This document shows positions 26,306 to 34,003 of a stretch of DNA of 64,000 nt, in pieces (the first letter of the stretch is position 1; each line of letters begins with the position of its first letter). The DNA is from Saccharicrinis sp963677345. Its GTDB lineage: Bacteria > Bacteroidota > Bacteroidia > Bacteroidales > Marinilabiliaceae. Below the pieces are notes generated by a model. The model was not told the DNA's origin, searched no databases, and was given only the letters and a program-made list of their open reading frames with translations. The DNA lies in contig CAXXLC010000029.1 of the NCBI GenBank assembly GCA_963677345.2, positions 186,001 to 250,000 on the forward strand, read 5' to 3'. A program made the position numbers and the translations under genes.

Positions 26306-26366
26306 GCTTATTTTTTGAATCAAAGCTAAGTAGTCATAACTTTGTTAACAATATGTAGCAGGCCGC

Positions 26367-26489
26367 ATGGATACTTTTAATCGAACTCAGATTATTGGAA
26401 TAGTTGTATTTGCCTTTGTAGGAACTGTAGTAAGTTACTTTGTATCTATGTTGCTAAAATATTGGTTTGGTAGAAAGAAAGGCGTTTAG
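26367..26489 (+). CDS. 40-residue single-pass membrane peptide whose ATG lies in the IS66 end
   Basis: The ATG sits in the right terminal repeat of the IS66 element; from codon 5 onward the reading frame is chromosomal DNA and encodes NRTQIIGIVVFAFVGTVVSY and a FVSMLLKYWFGRKKGV tail, a clear membrane helix with a positive C-terminus. Before insertion the same frame was closed by a TAA immediately upstream, so either this is the tail of a decayed gene now given a new start, or the original start was elsewhere. An intrinsic terminator follows. Expression is unproven. Confidence 0.4.
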   Translation: MDTFNRTQIIGIVVFAFVGTVVSYFVSMLLKYWFGRKKGV

Positions 26490-26522
26490 TTTTTCTTTGA
26501 TGAAAATAGGTTTATGGTCATG

Positions 26523-26554
26523 AAGGTCCTTGCAGAAATGTGAGGACCTTTTTT
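26523..26554 (+). terminator. Intrinsic terminator upstream of the group II intron
   Basis: Perfect 8-bp stem AAGGTCCT (26523-26530) / AGGACCTT (26543-26550) followed by T residues. It ends the transcript of the sigma gene region before the intron, whose 5' end is about 20 bases downstream. Some bacterial group II introns favour sites next to terminators. Confidence 0.8.
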
Positions 26555-26573
26555 GTATGTCGGGCATGGTAAC

Positions 26574-28468
26574 GTGCTATCAAGATGAAATGTTCTTGAG
26601 TTCGCCTAGTTGACAGGAAGAACTAGCAATTGGCAAGGGTGTTGGGGGTGACTCCAAATCTGAAGGAAGCCATCAGCAAAGTCATGGTTCTAACGTACAG
26701 AAACCTGATATAAGGCTCAATAGTGTTGGGCAACCGAGCAATGGATTGGGAAAGCCCCGAAGTCAACCGTAAACACTAAGGGTAAATCAGGTAGGACGTG
26801 ACGAAAGTATGTTACCTTATCCCGAGAGATCTCAAAATCTGTTGTAACAAACAACAAACTGAGCGGAGACAATCAGCGAAAGATTTTGAGAAGTCAGCAG
26901 AAGACATAGTAACTCTGTTTTTTTGCAGAGAGAAGGTCAGAATCAGTTAATTAAAGAAGCAGTCGGACAAGACTTTTATCTATGGAGCACCAGCAACAAA
27001 TAGCTTACCAACGAGATATGTTCATAGAGCATAAACAGGAGGCTATTGGTCAATTTGGAAATCGTAATGACGTAATCGGAGCGAAAACAACATTGGCGGG
27101 GCAATTAGGTAAAGAGACGAATCAAGGACGAGTCTTTACAGAAGGATTAATCGGTATTGTATGCTCATCTGAAAATATCAATAGAGCTTACAAACAAGTG
27201 AAAAGGAACAAGGGCGTATCGGGAGTAGATAATATTCCCGTGGGTAAATTTGCTGACTGGTTTGCGAAAGAAGGAGACGAGTTAGTAAACCAGATACTTC
27301 GGGGCGAATACCTTCCCTCGGCAGTAAAAGCAGTAGAAATATCCAAGCCCAATGGTGGAGTACGCCAGTTAGGTATCCCAACCGTAAAGGATAGGATAAT
27401 ACAACAGGCAATATCTCAGGTATTAACCCCCATTTACGAACAAGTATTTTCAAAACACAGCTATGGTTTTCGTCCCAGGCGTAATGCGAAGCAGGCAATT
27501 GAGCAAGCAAGCACGTACGTTAAGAAAGGAAGAAATGTAGTTGTTGATATGGATATGAAGAGCTTCTTTGATGAAGTGAACCACGATAGACTGATGCATC
27601 GTCTATCAAAACTTATTCACTGCAAGCCACTTCTAAAGCTAATACGCAAATACTTGCAGAGTGGAGTTATGATAGGTGGACTTGTCCACCAACGTCTGCA
27701 AGGCACACCTCAAGGAAGCCCACTTTCCCCACTCTTATCTAATATTGTTTTAGATGAATTAGATAAGGAGCTCGAAAAGCGAGGGCATTACTTTGTTCGA
27801 TACGCAGACGATTTCAGCATATTTGTTCGCAGCCAAAGAGCAGGCGAGAGGGTGATGGAATCTGTCTGTTCGTATCTCACAAACAAACTCAAATTAAAAG
27901 TAAATGAACAGAAAAGTAAGGTTTGCAAAAGTAGCGAGACAAAGTTTTTAGGCTATAACATTCTTGATGCAGGAGTTATAACTATTGCTAAGCAAAGCGT
28001 GGAAAGGTTAAAGGAGAAAGTAAGAGAGTTAACCAAGAGAAACAGGGGAGTAAACTTTGGACAAGTAGTTTCGGAGTTGACACCGGTTCTTAGAGGTTGG
28101 CTTAATTATTTTCACATCGCCAAATGTAAGAAACTCTTACGCAACCTTGATGCTTGGATACGCCGTAAATTACGGTGTTATCGCCTGAAACAGTGCAAAC
28201 GAGCCATTACGCTTAAACGCTTCTTAAGGAGTTTAGGAGTACCGAATTGGCAAAGTTGGATTTTAGCTCTTTCGGGCAAAGGGTGGTGGCGCAAATCAGG
28301 ATGTCCACAAGTTCATCAAGCAATGAACCTGAAATGGTTCGAGGATTTAGGTTTGTTTAATATGTCGATTAAATACAGTCTTTTACAAAATTAACTTGAA
28401 ACCGCCGTATACGAGAGTATGTACGGTGGTGTGAGAGGACGGGGGAGCAATCCCCCTACCTACTCGAT
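26574..28468 (+). mobile_element. Group II intron with encoded reverse transcriptase
   Basis: The 5' end is placed at GTGCTATC (26574), a GUGYN-type start, and the 3' end at CTACTCGAT (28468). Support: GGTAAC just upstream (26568-26573) is exactly complementary to GTTACC at 26811-26816, as expected for an IBS1-EBS1 pairing. Domain V is visible at about 28399-28430 as an AACCGCCGTATAC / GTATGTACGGTGG hairpin capped by GAGA, and a domain VI hairpin with GGGGG / CCCCC follows. Total about 1.9 kb. The intron is antisense to hipA and interrupts the last codons of that gene, so it cannot be spliced from the hipA transcript. Confidence 0.9.
26982..28394 (+). CDS. ltrA: Group II intron reverse transcriptase/maturase
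   Basis: 470-residue intron-encoded protein. Reverse transcriptase blocks run from about residue 60 to 300, including GIPTVKDRIIQQAISQVLTP, HSYGFRPRRNAKQAI, QGTPQGSPLSPLLSNI and the catalytic FVRYADDF. The maturase domain has LTPVLRGWLNYF. There is no HNH endonuclease domain at the C-terminus, so mobility would have to use a nicked or replicating target. The frame is intact. Confidence 0.95.
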   Translation: MEHQQQIAYQRDMFIEHKQEAIGQFGNRNDVIGAKTTLAGQLGKETNQGRVFTEGLIGIVCSSENINRAYKQVKRNKGVSGVDNIPVGKFADWFAKEGDELVNQILRGEYLPSAVKAVEISKPNGGVRQLGIPTVKDRIIQQAISQVLTPIYEQVFSKHSYGFRPRRNAKQAIEQASTYVKKGRNVVVDMDMKSFFDEVNHDRLMHRLSKLIHCKPLLKLIRKYLQSGVMIGGLVHQRLQGTPQGSPLSPLLSNIVLDELDKELEKRGHYFVRYADDFSIFVRSQRAGERVMESVCSYLTNKLKLKVNEQKSKVCKSSETKFLGYNILDAGVITIAKQSVERLKEKVRELTKRNRGVNFGQVVSELTPVLRGWLNYFHIAKCKKLLRNLDAWIRRKLRCYRLKQCKRAITLKRFLRSLGVPNWQSWILALSGKGWWRKSGCPQVHQAMNLKWFEDLGLFNMSIKYSLLQN

Positions 28469-29732
28469 AATTGTTTTCGAAAGCTGGTGCCATTAACTCC
28501 TGTTCATTTCTTGATAAATTGTGTTTAATTGCTATTTTTCTCCAGTTTGAGACTGTATTTCTTATTTGACTTATGATATCAGTTGCTTTCGGTTTATCAA
28601 TTCGAAAGAAGTCAGCCACATCAAGAGCTAATTCTAAATTTAATGTATTGTCATCATCAGAAATATTTAAAGAGAGACCTCTTCCTGAAGCTACAGGATT
28701 GATGTCGTATGCAGGAGATAAACGCCAACCTTGTTCACCTAATAAAAAGCCATGATTACGAAGATGATCATCTGTGTTTTTAACACAAATATTAAAAACG
28801 ATTCTTCTCCAAAGTTGTTCCAGATCATTTTGTACAGATCCTTTGTCTCCATGTTGAATAATAAAGCCGACAATATCCAAATAACTCACTCCGTTTTGGT
28901 AGTTATCACCATCTTGCATTCCTAATAATGTCATGGCAGAGGCAAAATGAATTCTTTTGCCCTGATTTATACGATCAAATCTTTTGGTTAAAAAAGTATG
29001 GTTTTTACTTGAAAACTTTTGAATCATAGAAGGAGCCATGTCAATGCCACATTGTATAGCTAAATCATGAGCAACCATTTCCCATCCGCCAATGTCAATA
29101 TCATCATTTAAACTTGGAAATTTTGCAATCCAAAGATCCTGATTATTATCTATTACGCTAGCTTTGGGTCTTGCACCACCAAGTGAGGAGCCTGGAGCTG
29201 TTAATAAATTAAGCCAATTTAAATATTCCGGATCATCAACGGAATCATCTCCTTCAATTTTTAAACTGGCATATTCTAATTTGCGTAAAGAAGTCCAGGG
29301 AGGAGCAGCCATTTTCTCATTATCATTCAAAAAAGGACCATTTATTTCTTTCTTATATCGCAGCGCACCCATTCTATGTTCGTCGTAAACGCCTAGCAAA
29401 TAATCAGATGAGAATAAAGTTTTTTGCGGTCTGTTTTCAGAACGAGCCATGATAGCTTCTCTTCTTCTCATTAAAACTCTTCCCCAACGATCAGGAGAAG
29501 AATCCAGAAATAGACCATAATTTTCTTTTTTATCAGAAAGGAACTGTGGTCCGGAATACCATTGAAGGTCAGGATCAAGCAGGACTCTGTTAGTTGATTT
29601 TAACCAATTTTTATCATACTCAAAAGAAAAAACTTCATGGCCTCTCAATTGTTCCACTTTTAATGTGCCAAGTAATGTTGGGTTGCCAAGTTTATACCAA
29701 TCTGCAAATACATATATATTTTTTGATGCCAT
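28383..29732 (-). CDS. hipA: HipA-type toxin kinase, 3' end replaced by intron sequence
   Basis: 449-residue HipA serine/threonine kinase; relatives phosphorylate glutamyl-tRNA synthetase and cause growth arrest. Kinase signatures are present: GSSLGGARPKASV (phosphate-binding loop region), VKNTDDHLRNHGFLL (catalytic Asp/Asn) and LSPAYDINPV (metal-binding Asp). The natural sequence runs to MAPAFENN; the last ~29 residues are the reverse strand of the intron's domains V-VI. Joining the exons would give an 18-codon tail ending at 26518-26520 instead. The kinase core is untouched, so the toxin may still work. hipB lies immediately upstream. Confidence 0.9.
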   Translation of the reverse strand: MASKNIYVFADWYKLGNPTLLGTLKVEQLRGHEVFSFEYDKNWLKSTNRVLLDPDLQWYSGPQFLSDKKENYGLFLDSSPDRWGRVLMRRREAIMARSENRPQKTLFSSDYLLGVYDEHRMGALRYKKEINGPFLNDNEKMAAPPWTSLRKLEYASLKIEGDDSVDDPEYLNWLNLLTAPGSSLGGARPKASVIDNNQDLWIAKFPSLNDDIDIGGWEMVAHDLAIQCGIDMAPSMIQKFSSKNHTFLTKRFDRINQGKRIHFASAMTLLGMQDGDNYQNGVSYLDIVGFIIQHGDKGSVQNDLEQLWRRIVFNICVKNTDDHLRNHGFLLGEQGWRLSPAYDINPVASGRGLSLNISDDDNTLNLELALDVADFFRIDKPKATDIISQIRNTVSNWRKIAIKHNLSRNEQELMAPAFENNYRVGRGIAPPSSHTTVHTLVYGGFKLIL

Positions 29733-29733
29733 G

Positions 29734-30033
29734 TTAAGAGTTTCGTTTAGGGTTGATTAATTTTGCATCCTGAAGTTTACGACCCAAAGTATCATCTTTG
29801 GCCACAAGTAAAATATCATCAGCAAGACCTAATACAAATAAAACCTGTACATAGCTGCCAATCGCAACGCTTTCAGCACCCTGTTCTATTGATACCAGTG
29901 TACGACGACTAATACCGGCACGTTCAGCAACTTGTTCAGCAGTAAGTTGTCGTCTTAATCGTGCTAATTTTATGTTCTCACCTAAAATCATCAGCACTTT
30001 TTTATGTTTTGGTAATAGCTTAATTCCTCGCAT
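29734..30033 (-). CDS. hipB: HipB-type antitoxin, Xre-family DNA-binding protein
   Basis: 99 residues from the ATG at 30033. A Cro/C1-type helix-turn-helix spans about residues 20-75 (LGENIKLARLRRQLTAEQVA and AGISRRTLVSIEQGAESV). It ends one base before the hipA start, the usual hipBA order, so it should bind its own promoter and neutralise HipA. The start a few codons upstream (TTG 30054) is less likely. Confidence 0.9.
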   Translation of the reverse strand: MRGIKLLPKHKKVLMILGENIKLARLRRQLTAEQVAERAGISRRTLVSIEQGAESVAIGSYVQVLFVLGLADDILLVAKDDTLGRKLQDAKLINPKRNS

Positions 30034-30054
30034 GATGTGAAATATATTGTACAA

Positions 30055-30596
30055 ATATAATAAATATGTGCAAAATAGTGCACTTTATATTGGTGGTGTT
30101 ATTGTTAATAACCAAAAATCATTGATGTAATTTTTTGATGGACAATTAAAAAAATAAAAACCTCATCAATAATTTATATCAATGGTTTTCAGCCTGGGGG
30201 TTTGGGGCGATGGTAATGAATGCCCCTAATACAGAAGGGTAGCAATAGGGGTGTTATGGGGTGCATGAGTGATGGTGAATGAAGCTAATAGGTAATATTT
30301 CAATTCCAATGCGGTACAATTAAAAGTTACGGTCAGGTTGATATTATACAAATAACACATATTTTAATTCAAATTTCGATACTCTATTGGTGTTTTTTCA
30401 GCACTCTTTTTAAACATCCTTGTAAAATGCTGAGGATATTTAAAGCGTAATTCATTGCTATTTAACTGTCTTTTTGAATCATACCATTAAAATCAGTAAA
30501 AATGGTAATTAATTCCGTAATCTATATAAAATAATGTACAGTGGTTATAATGACATTTGTAATGTGAAATTGCAAGTGTAATAAAAGAATATTTTC
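30055..30596. other. Intergenic region with hairpin, G-rich patch and gene remnant
   Basis: Over 500 bases. Positions 30120-30141 and 30161-30184 form an imperfect hairpin of about 22 bp (CATTGATGTAA / TTATATCAATG at its base). Around 30195-30280 there is an unusually G-rich stretch for this genome (several GGGG runs). The reverse strand near 30364-30486 carries an AraC fragment, listed separately. The last ~110 bases before 30597 presumably hold the aldo/keto reductase promoter; no clear motif was seen. Confidence 0.5.
30364..30486 (-). pseudogene. C-terminal remnant of an AraC-family regulator
   Basis: The reverse strand encodes FKYPQHFTRMFKKSAEKTPI, continuing EYRNLN and a stop: the second helix-turn-helix and end of an AraC/XylS regulator. 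Only about 38 codons are readable, with a stop just upstream, so it is a fragment. A matching N-terminal fragment of the same kind of regulator is at 33528-33770 on the same strand, on the other side of the aldo/keto reductase, larB and permease genes. Confidence 0.75.
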
Positions 30597-31745
30597 ATGA
30601 AGATAACTACTCAAAAAAAACTAGGTTTTGGATGTATGCGTCTGCCTTTATTAGACGAAAAAGATCAGGCAAGTATAGATTATGAACAGGTCAATAATAT
30701 GATTGACACCTTTATGGCAAAGGGCTTTACCTATTTTGATACGGCTTATATGTATCATAATTTTATTAGTGAAAAAGTTGTCAATCAGTGTTTGGTTCAA
30801 AGATATCCACGTGAATCTTTTACCATTGCTACAAAAATGCCCACCATGTTCTTAAAAGAACAAAGAGATTTGGAGCATATTTTTAACGAACAGTTAGAAA
30901 AAGTAGGTGTTAATTATTTTGACTACTATCTGTTACATAATCTGGGTGTGGATAATTATAAGATTGCCGAGAAATTTGATGCCTTTCAGTTTATCCAAAA
31001 AAAGAAAGAGGAAGGAAAAATAACACATATTGGTTTTTCTTATCACGATAATGCGGATTTATTAGACGAAATTTTAACCGCTCACCCGGAAGTGGAATTT
31101 GTACAACTTCAATTAAATTATATCGATTGGGATAATAAAAGTATTCAGTCGGGAAAATGTTACGAAGTGGCTAAGAAGCATAACAAGAAAGTTATTGTTA
31201 TGGAACCATTAAAAGGAGGAACCCTGGCAAATGTACCCGAAAATGTGAGCGAATTTTTTAAGAATGCAGATGCAGAACTTTCAGTGCCATCGTGGGCAAT
31301 TCGTTTCGCTGCAAGTTTAGACAATGTAATGATGGTTCTTAGCGGTATGTCTAACTACGATCAATTGGAAGACAATACCAGTTATATGGAGGATTTTAAA
31401 CCTCTTACTGCAGATGAAAAACTGGTAGTTGAAAATGCAGTGAATCTCATTAACGAATCCATTGCAATTCAATGTACTTCTTGTCGTTATTGTGTGGATG
31501 GTTGTCCGAAAAACATTGCCATTCCCGAATATTTTGCCTTGTATAATGCAGAGAAACAACAAACTGTTCAGGTGTTTTCAACGCAAGGGGTTTACTACGC
31601 CAATTATGCAAAAAACAACGGAGCTGCATCTGATTGTATTGAATGTGGGAAGTGTGAAAAAAGCTGTCCTCAGCATATCGAAATAATGAGCTGGCTGAAA
31701 GAAGTAGCCACTACGTTTGAAATTAGTCCTTACTTTCAAAAATAG
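30597..31745 (+). CDS. Aldo/keto reductase with C-terminal 4Fe-4S ferredoxin domain
   Basis: 382 residues. An aldo/keto reductase TIM barrel covers about 1-275: GFGCMRLPL at the start, FDTAYMYHN with the catalytic Tyr, TKMPT with Lys and YYLLHNLG with His. Two cysteine clusters follow, CTSCRYCVDGCPKNI and CIECGKCEKSCPQHI, each able to hold a 4Fe-4S cluster. The substrate is unknown. AraC-type genes often sit beside such reductases in Bacteroidota, and AraC fragments lie on both sides here. Confidence 0.9.
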   Translation: MKITTQKKLGFGCMRLPLLDEKDQASIDYEQVNNMIDTFMAKGFTYFDTAYMYHNFISEKVVNQCLVQRYPRESFTIATKMPTMFLKEQRDLEHIFNEQLEKVGVNYFDYYLLHNLGVDNYKIAEKFDAFQFIQKKKEEGKITHIGFSYHDNADLLDEILTAHPEVEFVQLQLNYIDWDNKSIQSGKCYEVAKKHNKKVIVMEPLKGGTLANVPENVSEFFKNADAELSVPSWAIRFAASLDNVMMVLSGMSNYDQLEDNTSYMEDFKPLTADEKLVVENAVNLINESIAIQCTSCRYCVDGCPKNIAIPEYFALYNAEKQQTVQVFSTQGVYYANYAKNNGAASDCIECGKCEKSCPQHIEIMSWLKEVATTFEISPYFQK

Positions 31746-31774
31746 ACTTATTCAGGAATGAAAATTATTAAAAA

Positions 31775-32533
31775 ATGCAGAACATGACATTAATCGAAAT
31801 ATTGAATAAGATTAAAACCGGAGAAGTAACCGTTGATGAGGCTGAGAAGGCAATACAAAAAGAAAAGTATGTAGAGCTTGGCTATGCAAAGCTTGACTCT
31901 CAGCGTAGTTTACGAAATGGTTTTCCGGAAGTAGTGTTTTGCAGTGGTAAATCTGATGAGCACTTATTAAATATTTACAAAAAGCTGTTTGAGTTCGAAG
32001 GCCGGGTTTTAGGAACACGGGATACACCTGAACAATACCAGTTGGTAAAAGCTGCATTGCCGCAGGTAACTTACGACCCTATATCACGCATTCTTAAGAT
32101 AGAGAAAGATGTACCCGACAAAAAGGAAGGGAATATTGTAGTTTGCTCGGTAGGTACTGCTGATATTCCGGTAGCTGAAGAAGCAGCCCAAACAGCGGAG
32201 TGTTTTGGAGGGCATGTTGAGCGTATTTACGATGCTGGTGTAAGTGGAATCCATCGTCTATTTACACAGCTCAATACTATCCAAAATGCAAACTGCATAA
32301 TCACTGTAGCCGGAATGGAAGGTGCATTGGCAAGCGTCATTGGTGGCTTGGTAAGTCGCCCGGTTATTTCTGTGCCTACATCAATTGGTTATGGTGCTAA
32401 TCTGGGTGGTTTATCCGCTTTGCTGACGATGATTAACTCATGTGCCAACGGTGTTTCGGTGGTGAATATTGATAATGGTTATGGTGTCGGGTATAATGCT
32501 TCGTTAATTAATCGTTTAGCTACAAGAAAATAA
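31775..32533 (+). CDS. larB: Nickel-pincer cofactor biosynthesis protein LarB
   Basis: 252-residue LarB, which carboxylates and hydrolyses nicotinic acid adenine dinucleotide in the first step of making the nickel-pincer cofactor of lactate racemase. The C-terminal AIR-carboxylase-like domain has CSVGTADIPVAEEAA, CIITVAGMEGALASVIGGLV, then SRPVISVPTSIGYGAN. The partners LarC and LarE and the racemase LarA are not present; larC is a 34-codon stub just downstream. The aldo/keto reductase lies 30 bases upstream. Confidence 0.9.
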   Translation: MQNMTLIEILNKIKTGEVTVDEAEKAIQKEKYVELGYAKLDSQRSLRNGFPEVVFCSGKSDEHLLNIYKKLFEFEGRVLGTRDTPEQYQLVKAALPQVTYDPISRILKIEKDVPDKKEGNIVVCSVGTADIPVAEEAAQTAECFGGHVERIYDAGVSGIHRLFTQLNTIQNANCIITVAGMEGALASVIGGLVSRPVISVPTSIGYGANLGGLSALLTMINSCANGVSVVNIDNGYGVGYNASLINRLATRK

Positions 32534-32539
32534 AACAGT

Positions 32540-32644
32540 ATGAGCAAGAAACTATATTTTGAGTGTTATTCAGGAATCAGTGGTGATATGACTGTTGCGG
32601 CATTGCTCGATTTGGGAGCTAACCAGCAGGTATTAGATGATTGA
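32540..32644 (+). pseudogene. larC: LarC N-terminal stub (truncated)
   Basis: 34 codons matching the start of LarC (KKLYFECYSGISGDMTVAAL then LDLG), the nickel-insertion protein, which normally has about 400 residues. The frame ends at TGA 32642. The DNA then continues directly as the start of the permease gene at 32637 in another frame, so a deletion or recombination joined larC to unrelated sequence. Nickel-pincer cofactor cannot be completed by this copy. Confidence 0.85.
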
Positions 32645-33539
32645 GATATTACATAGAGAGTGGGTTTATCTTTGGTACTACTTTACCATTCTGTTCAACC
32701 AGATTTTTCCGTATTGGTTAATTGGAATTTTTATCGGTTCAATAGTTTCCGTTTTTGGAAAGTCAAAGATAAATCAGCTTTTTGCTTCAGTAAAAGAAAC
32801 ACGTTTGGGTTTATTGGGTGTGATTCCGGCAAGTTTGCTCGGAATCGCTTCTCCTCTTTGTATGTATGGTACTATTCCAATTGTAGCTTCGTTTTATAAA
32901 AAAGGAATGCGTGAAGACTGGTTGGCCGCATTTATGATGAGTTCAATCTTATTGAATCCCCAACTTATAATTTATAGTGCAGCACTGGGTGTTAATGCTT
33001 TTACGATACGAATTGTACTTAGTTTTTTAGGAGGTGTTATATCCGGATTACTCGTGTTTTTCTTTTCACGAAAACGTTCATTTTTCAATTTCGGGATATT
33101 AAACGAGAGAGCGAGCAAGGATACACATCCAAATCTTATTATACGTTTATTAAACAATATATGGCGTAATGTGAAATCGACCGGTCTCTACTTTCTATTG
33201 GGTATTGTTTTGACTGCTTTTTTTCAACGCTATGTTCCCAATGAAGGTTTTGTGAATCTTTTTGGTCAGGACAAAGGATTGGGGGTATTGATGGCCGCTA
33301 CACTAGGAGTTCCTGTATATGTTTGCGGTGGAGGAACAATCCCTCTCTTAATGGATTGGTTACTCCGTGGAATGAGTTTAGGAGCTGCCGGAGCCTTTAT
33401 GCTTTCCGGTCCCGGAACAAAAATAACTAATCTGGGTGCACTTAAAATAGCTTTGGGTACAAGGAGTTTCTTTATTTACATTGGTTATGTAATGCTGTTT
33501 TCTCTACTTTCAGGTGTATTCATTAATTTATTTTTTTAG
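32637..33539 (+). CDS. Predicted permease (PF03773-like, ArsP/YraQ group)
   Basis: 300-residue inner-membrane protein with about eight hydrophobic segments. The paired repeats of this permease family are visible: GIASPLCMYGTIPIVASFYK with SSILLNPQLII in the first half, and GVPVYVCGGGTIPLLMDWLL with SGPGTKITNLGAL in the second, each with a conserved cysteine. Members include ArsP organoarsenical exporters, but the substrate here is unknown. The start overlaps the larC stub by eight bases. Length suggests a complete gene. Confidence 0.8.
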   Translation: MIEILHREWVYLWYYFTILFNQIFPYWLIGIFIGSIVSVFGKSKINQLFASVKETRLGLLGVIPASLLGIASPLCMYGTIPIVASFYKKGMREDWLAAFMMSSILLNPQLIIYSAALGVNAFTIRIVLSFLGGVISGLLVFFFSRKRSFFNFGILNERASKDTHPNLIIRLLNNIWRNVKSTGLYFLLGIVLTAFFQRYVPNEGFVNLFGQDKGLGVLMAATLGVPVYVCGGGTIPLLMDWLLRGMSLGAAGAFMLSGPGTKITNLGALKIALGTRSFFIYIGYVMLFSLLSGVFINLFF

Positions 33540-33770
33540 TATAGGATGTTTGAAGTGACAAAAAAAGGAGTATTCACTAATGCCTCGTCCTAAAGAGGTA
33601 CCATGGATTAAGTCAGGATGAAATAGTAAAGCCCAACCCTTTCGTGTCTTTACTTCAGGATTTCTTTTTATCTCAAGTAGTTGTACCGGCGAGACAAATA
33701 CAAGACTACCTTCATCATAATCGTATTTATTACGACCATACATTAATTCACCACAAACTGTCAAACTGTT
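33528..33770 (-). pseudogene. N-terminal fragment of an AraC-family regulator
   Basis: The reverse strand encodes part of the ligand-binding cupin domain of an AraC regulator: GELMYGRNKYDYDEGSLVFV, then KGWALLFHPDLIHGTSLG and EYSFFCHF before an abrupt end. A stop lies just upstream in frame and the whole DNA-binding half is missing. It overlaps the last 12 bases of the permease gene. It matches in type the C-terminal fragment at 30364-30486. Confidence 0.75.
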
Positions 33771-34003
33771 ACATTAACAAAATGTTTTTTTAGAAATAAT
33801 AACATTAAGTACGAACATATAGTTTGTACATTTGTTTCTTACATATTTTAGCGATATATATAACATAATAGTAGTAAGAACTAACAGGATAAAAGTATAG
33901 ATATAAAAACGAGTGCAGGATTCACCCTGATTAATGTAAATCAGTCTTTTATCTTTAGTCTTTTATCTTTAGTCTTTTATCTCATGTCTTAAATGTTAAA
34001 CAG
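33771..34003 (+). promoter_or_regulatory. ldhA upstream region with tandem repeat
   Basis: Contains a TACATTTG -7-like element at 33827-33834 and a tandem repeat of a 14-base unit AGTCTTTTATCTTT, nearly three copies at 33943-33982, ending 21 bases before the ldhA ATG. The repeat is in the presumed 5' leader. Confidence 0.4.

Larger units (their letters stand above)
23812..26374. mobile_element. Complete IS66-family element with 8-bp target duplication
   Basis: Terminal inverted repeats of 23 bp: GTATGCATTCGGTCTGGTAC (continuing ATA) at 23812-23834, and on the other strand from 26374 GTATCCATGCGGCCTGCTAC (continuing ATA); 19 of 23 positions match and the four mismatches fall at every fourth base. 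The element is flanked by exact copies of TTTTAATC (23804-23811 and 26375-26382), the 8-bp duplication characteristic of IS66. It carries three genes on the minus strand in the usual order tnpA, tnpB, tnpC. All three are open, so it is probably intact and relatively recent. Confidence 0.95.

Noticed and set aside
28383..28468. Last 29 residues of hipA as genuine protein
   Set aside because: They are the reverse complement of the group II intron's domains V and VI; the gene's own tail was on the other side of the intron.
33528..33764. Intact small AraC-like gene
   Set aside because: It starts from a TTG after an in-frame stop, has only part of the cupin domain and no DNA-binding half, so it is a fragment.
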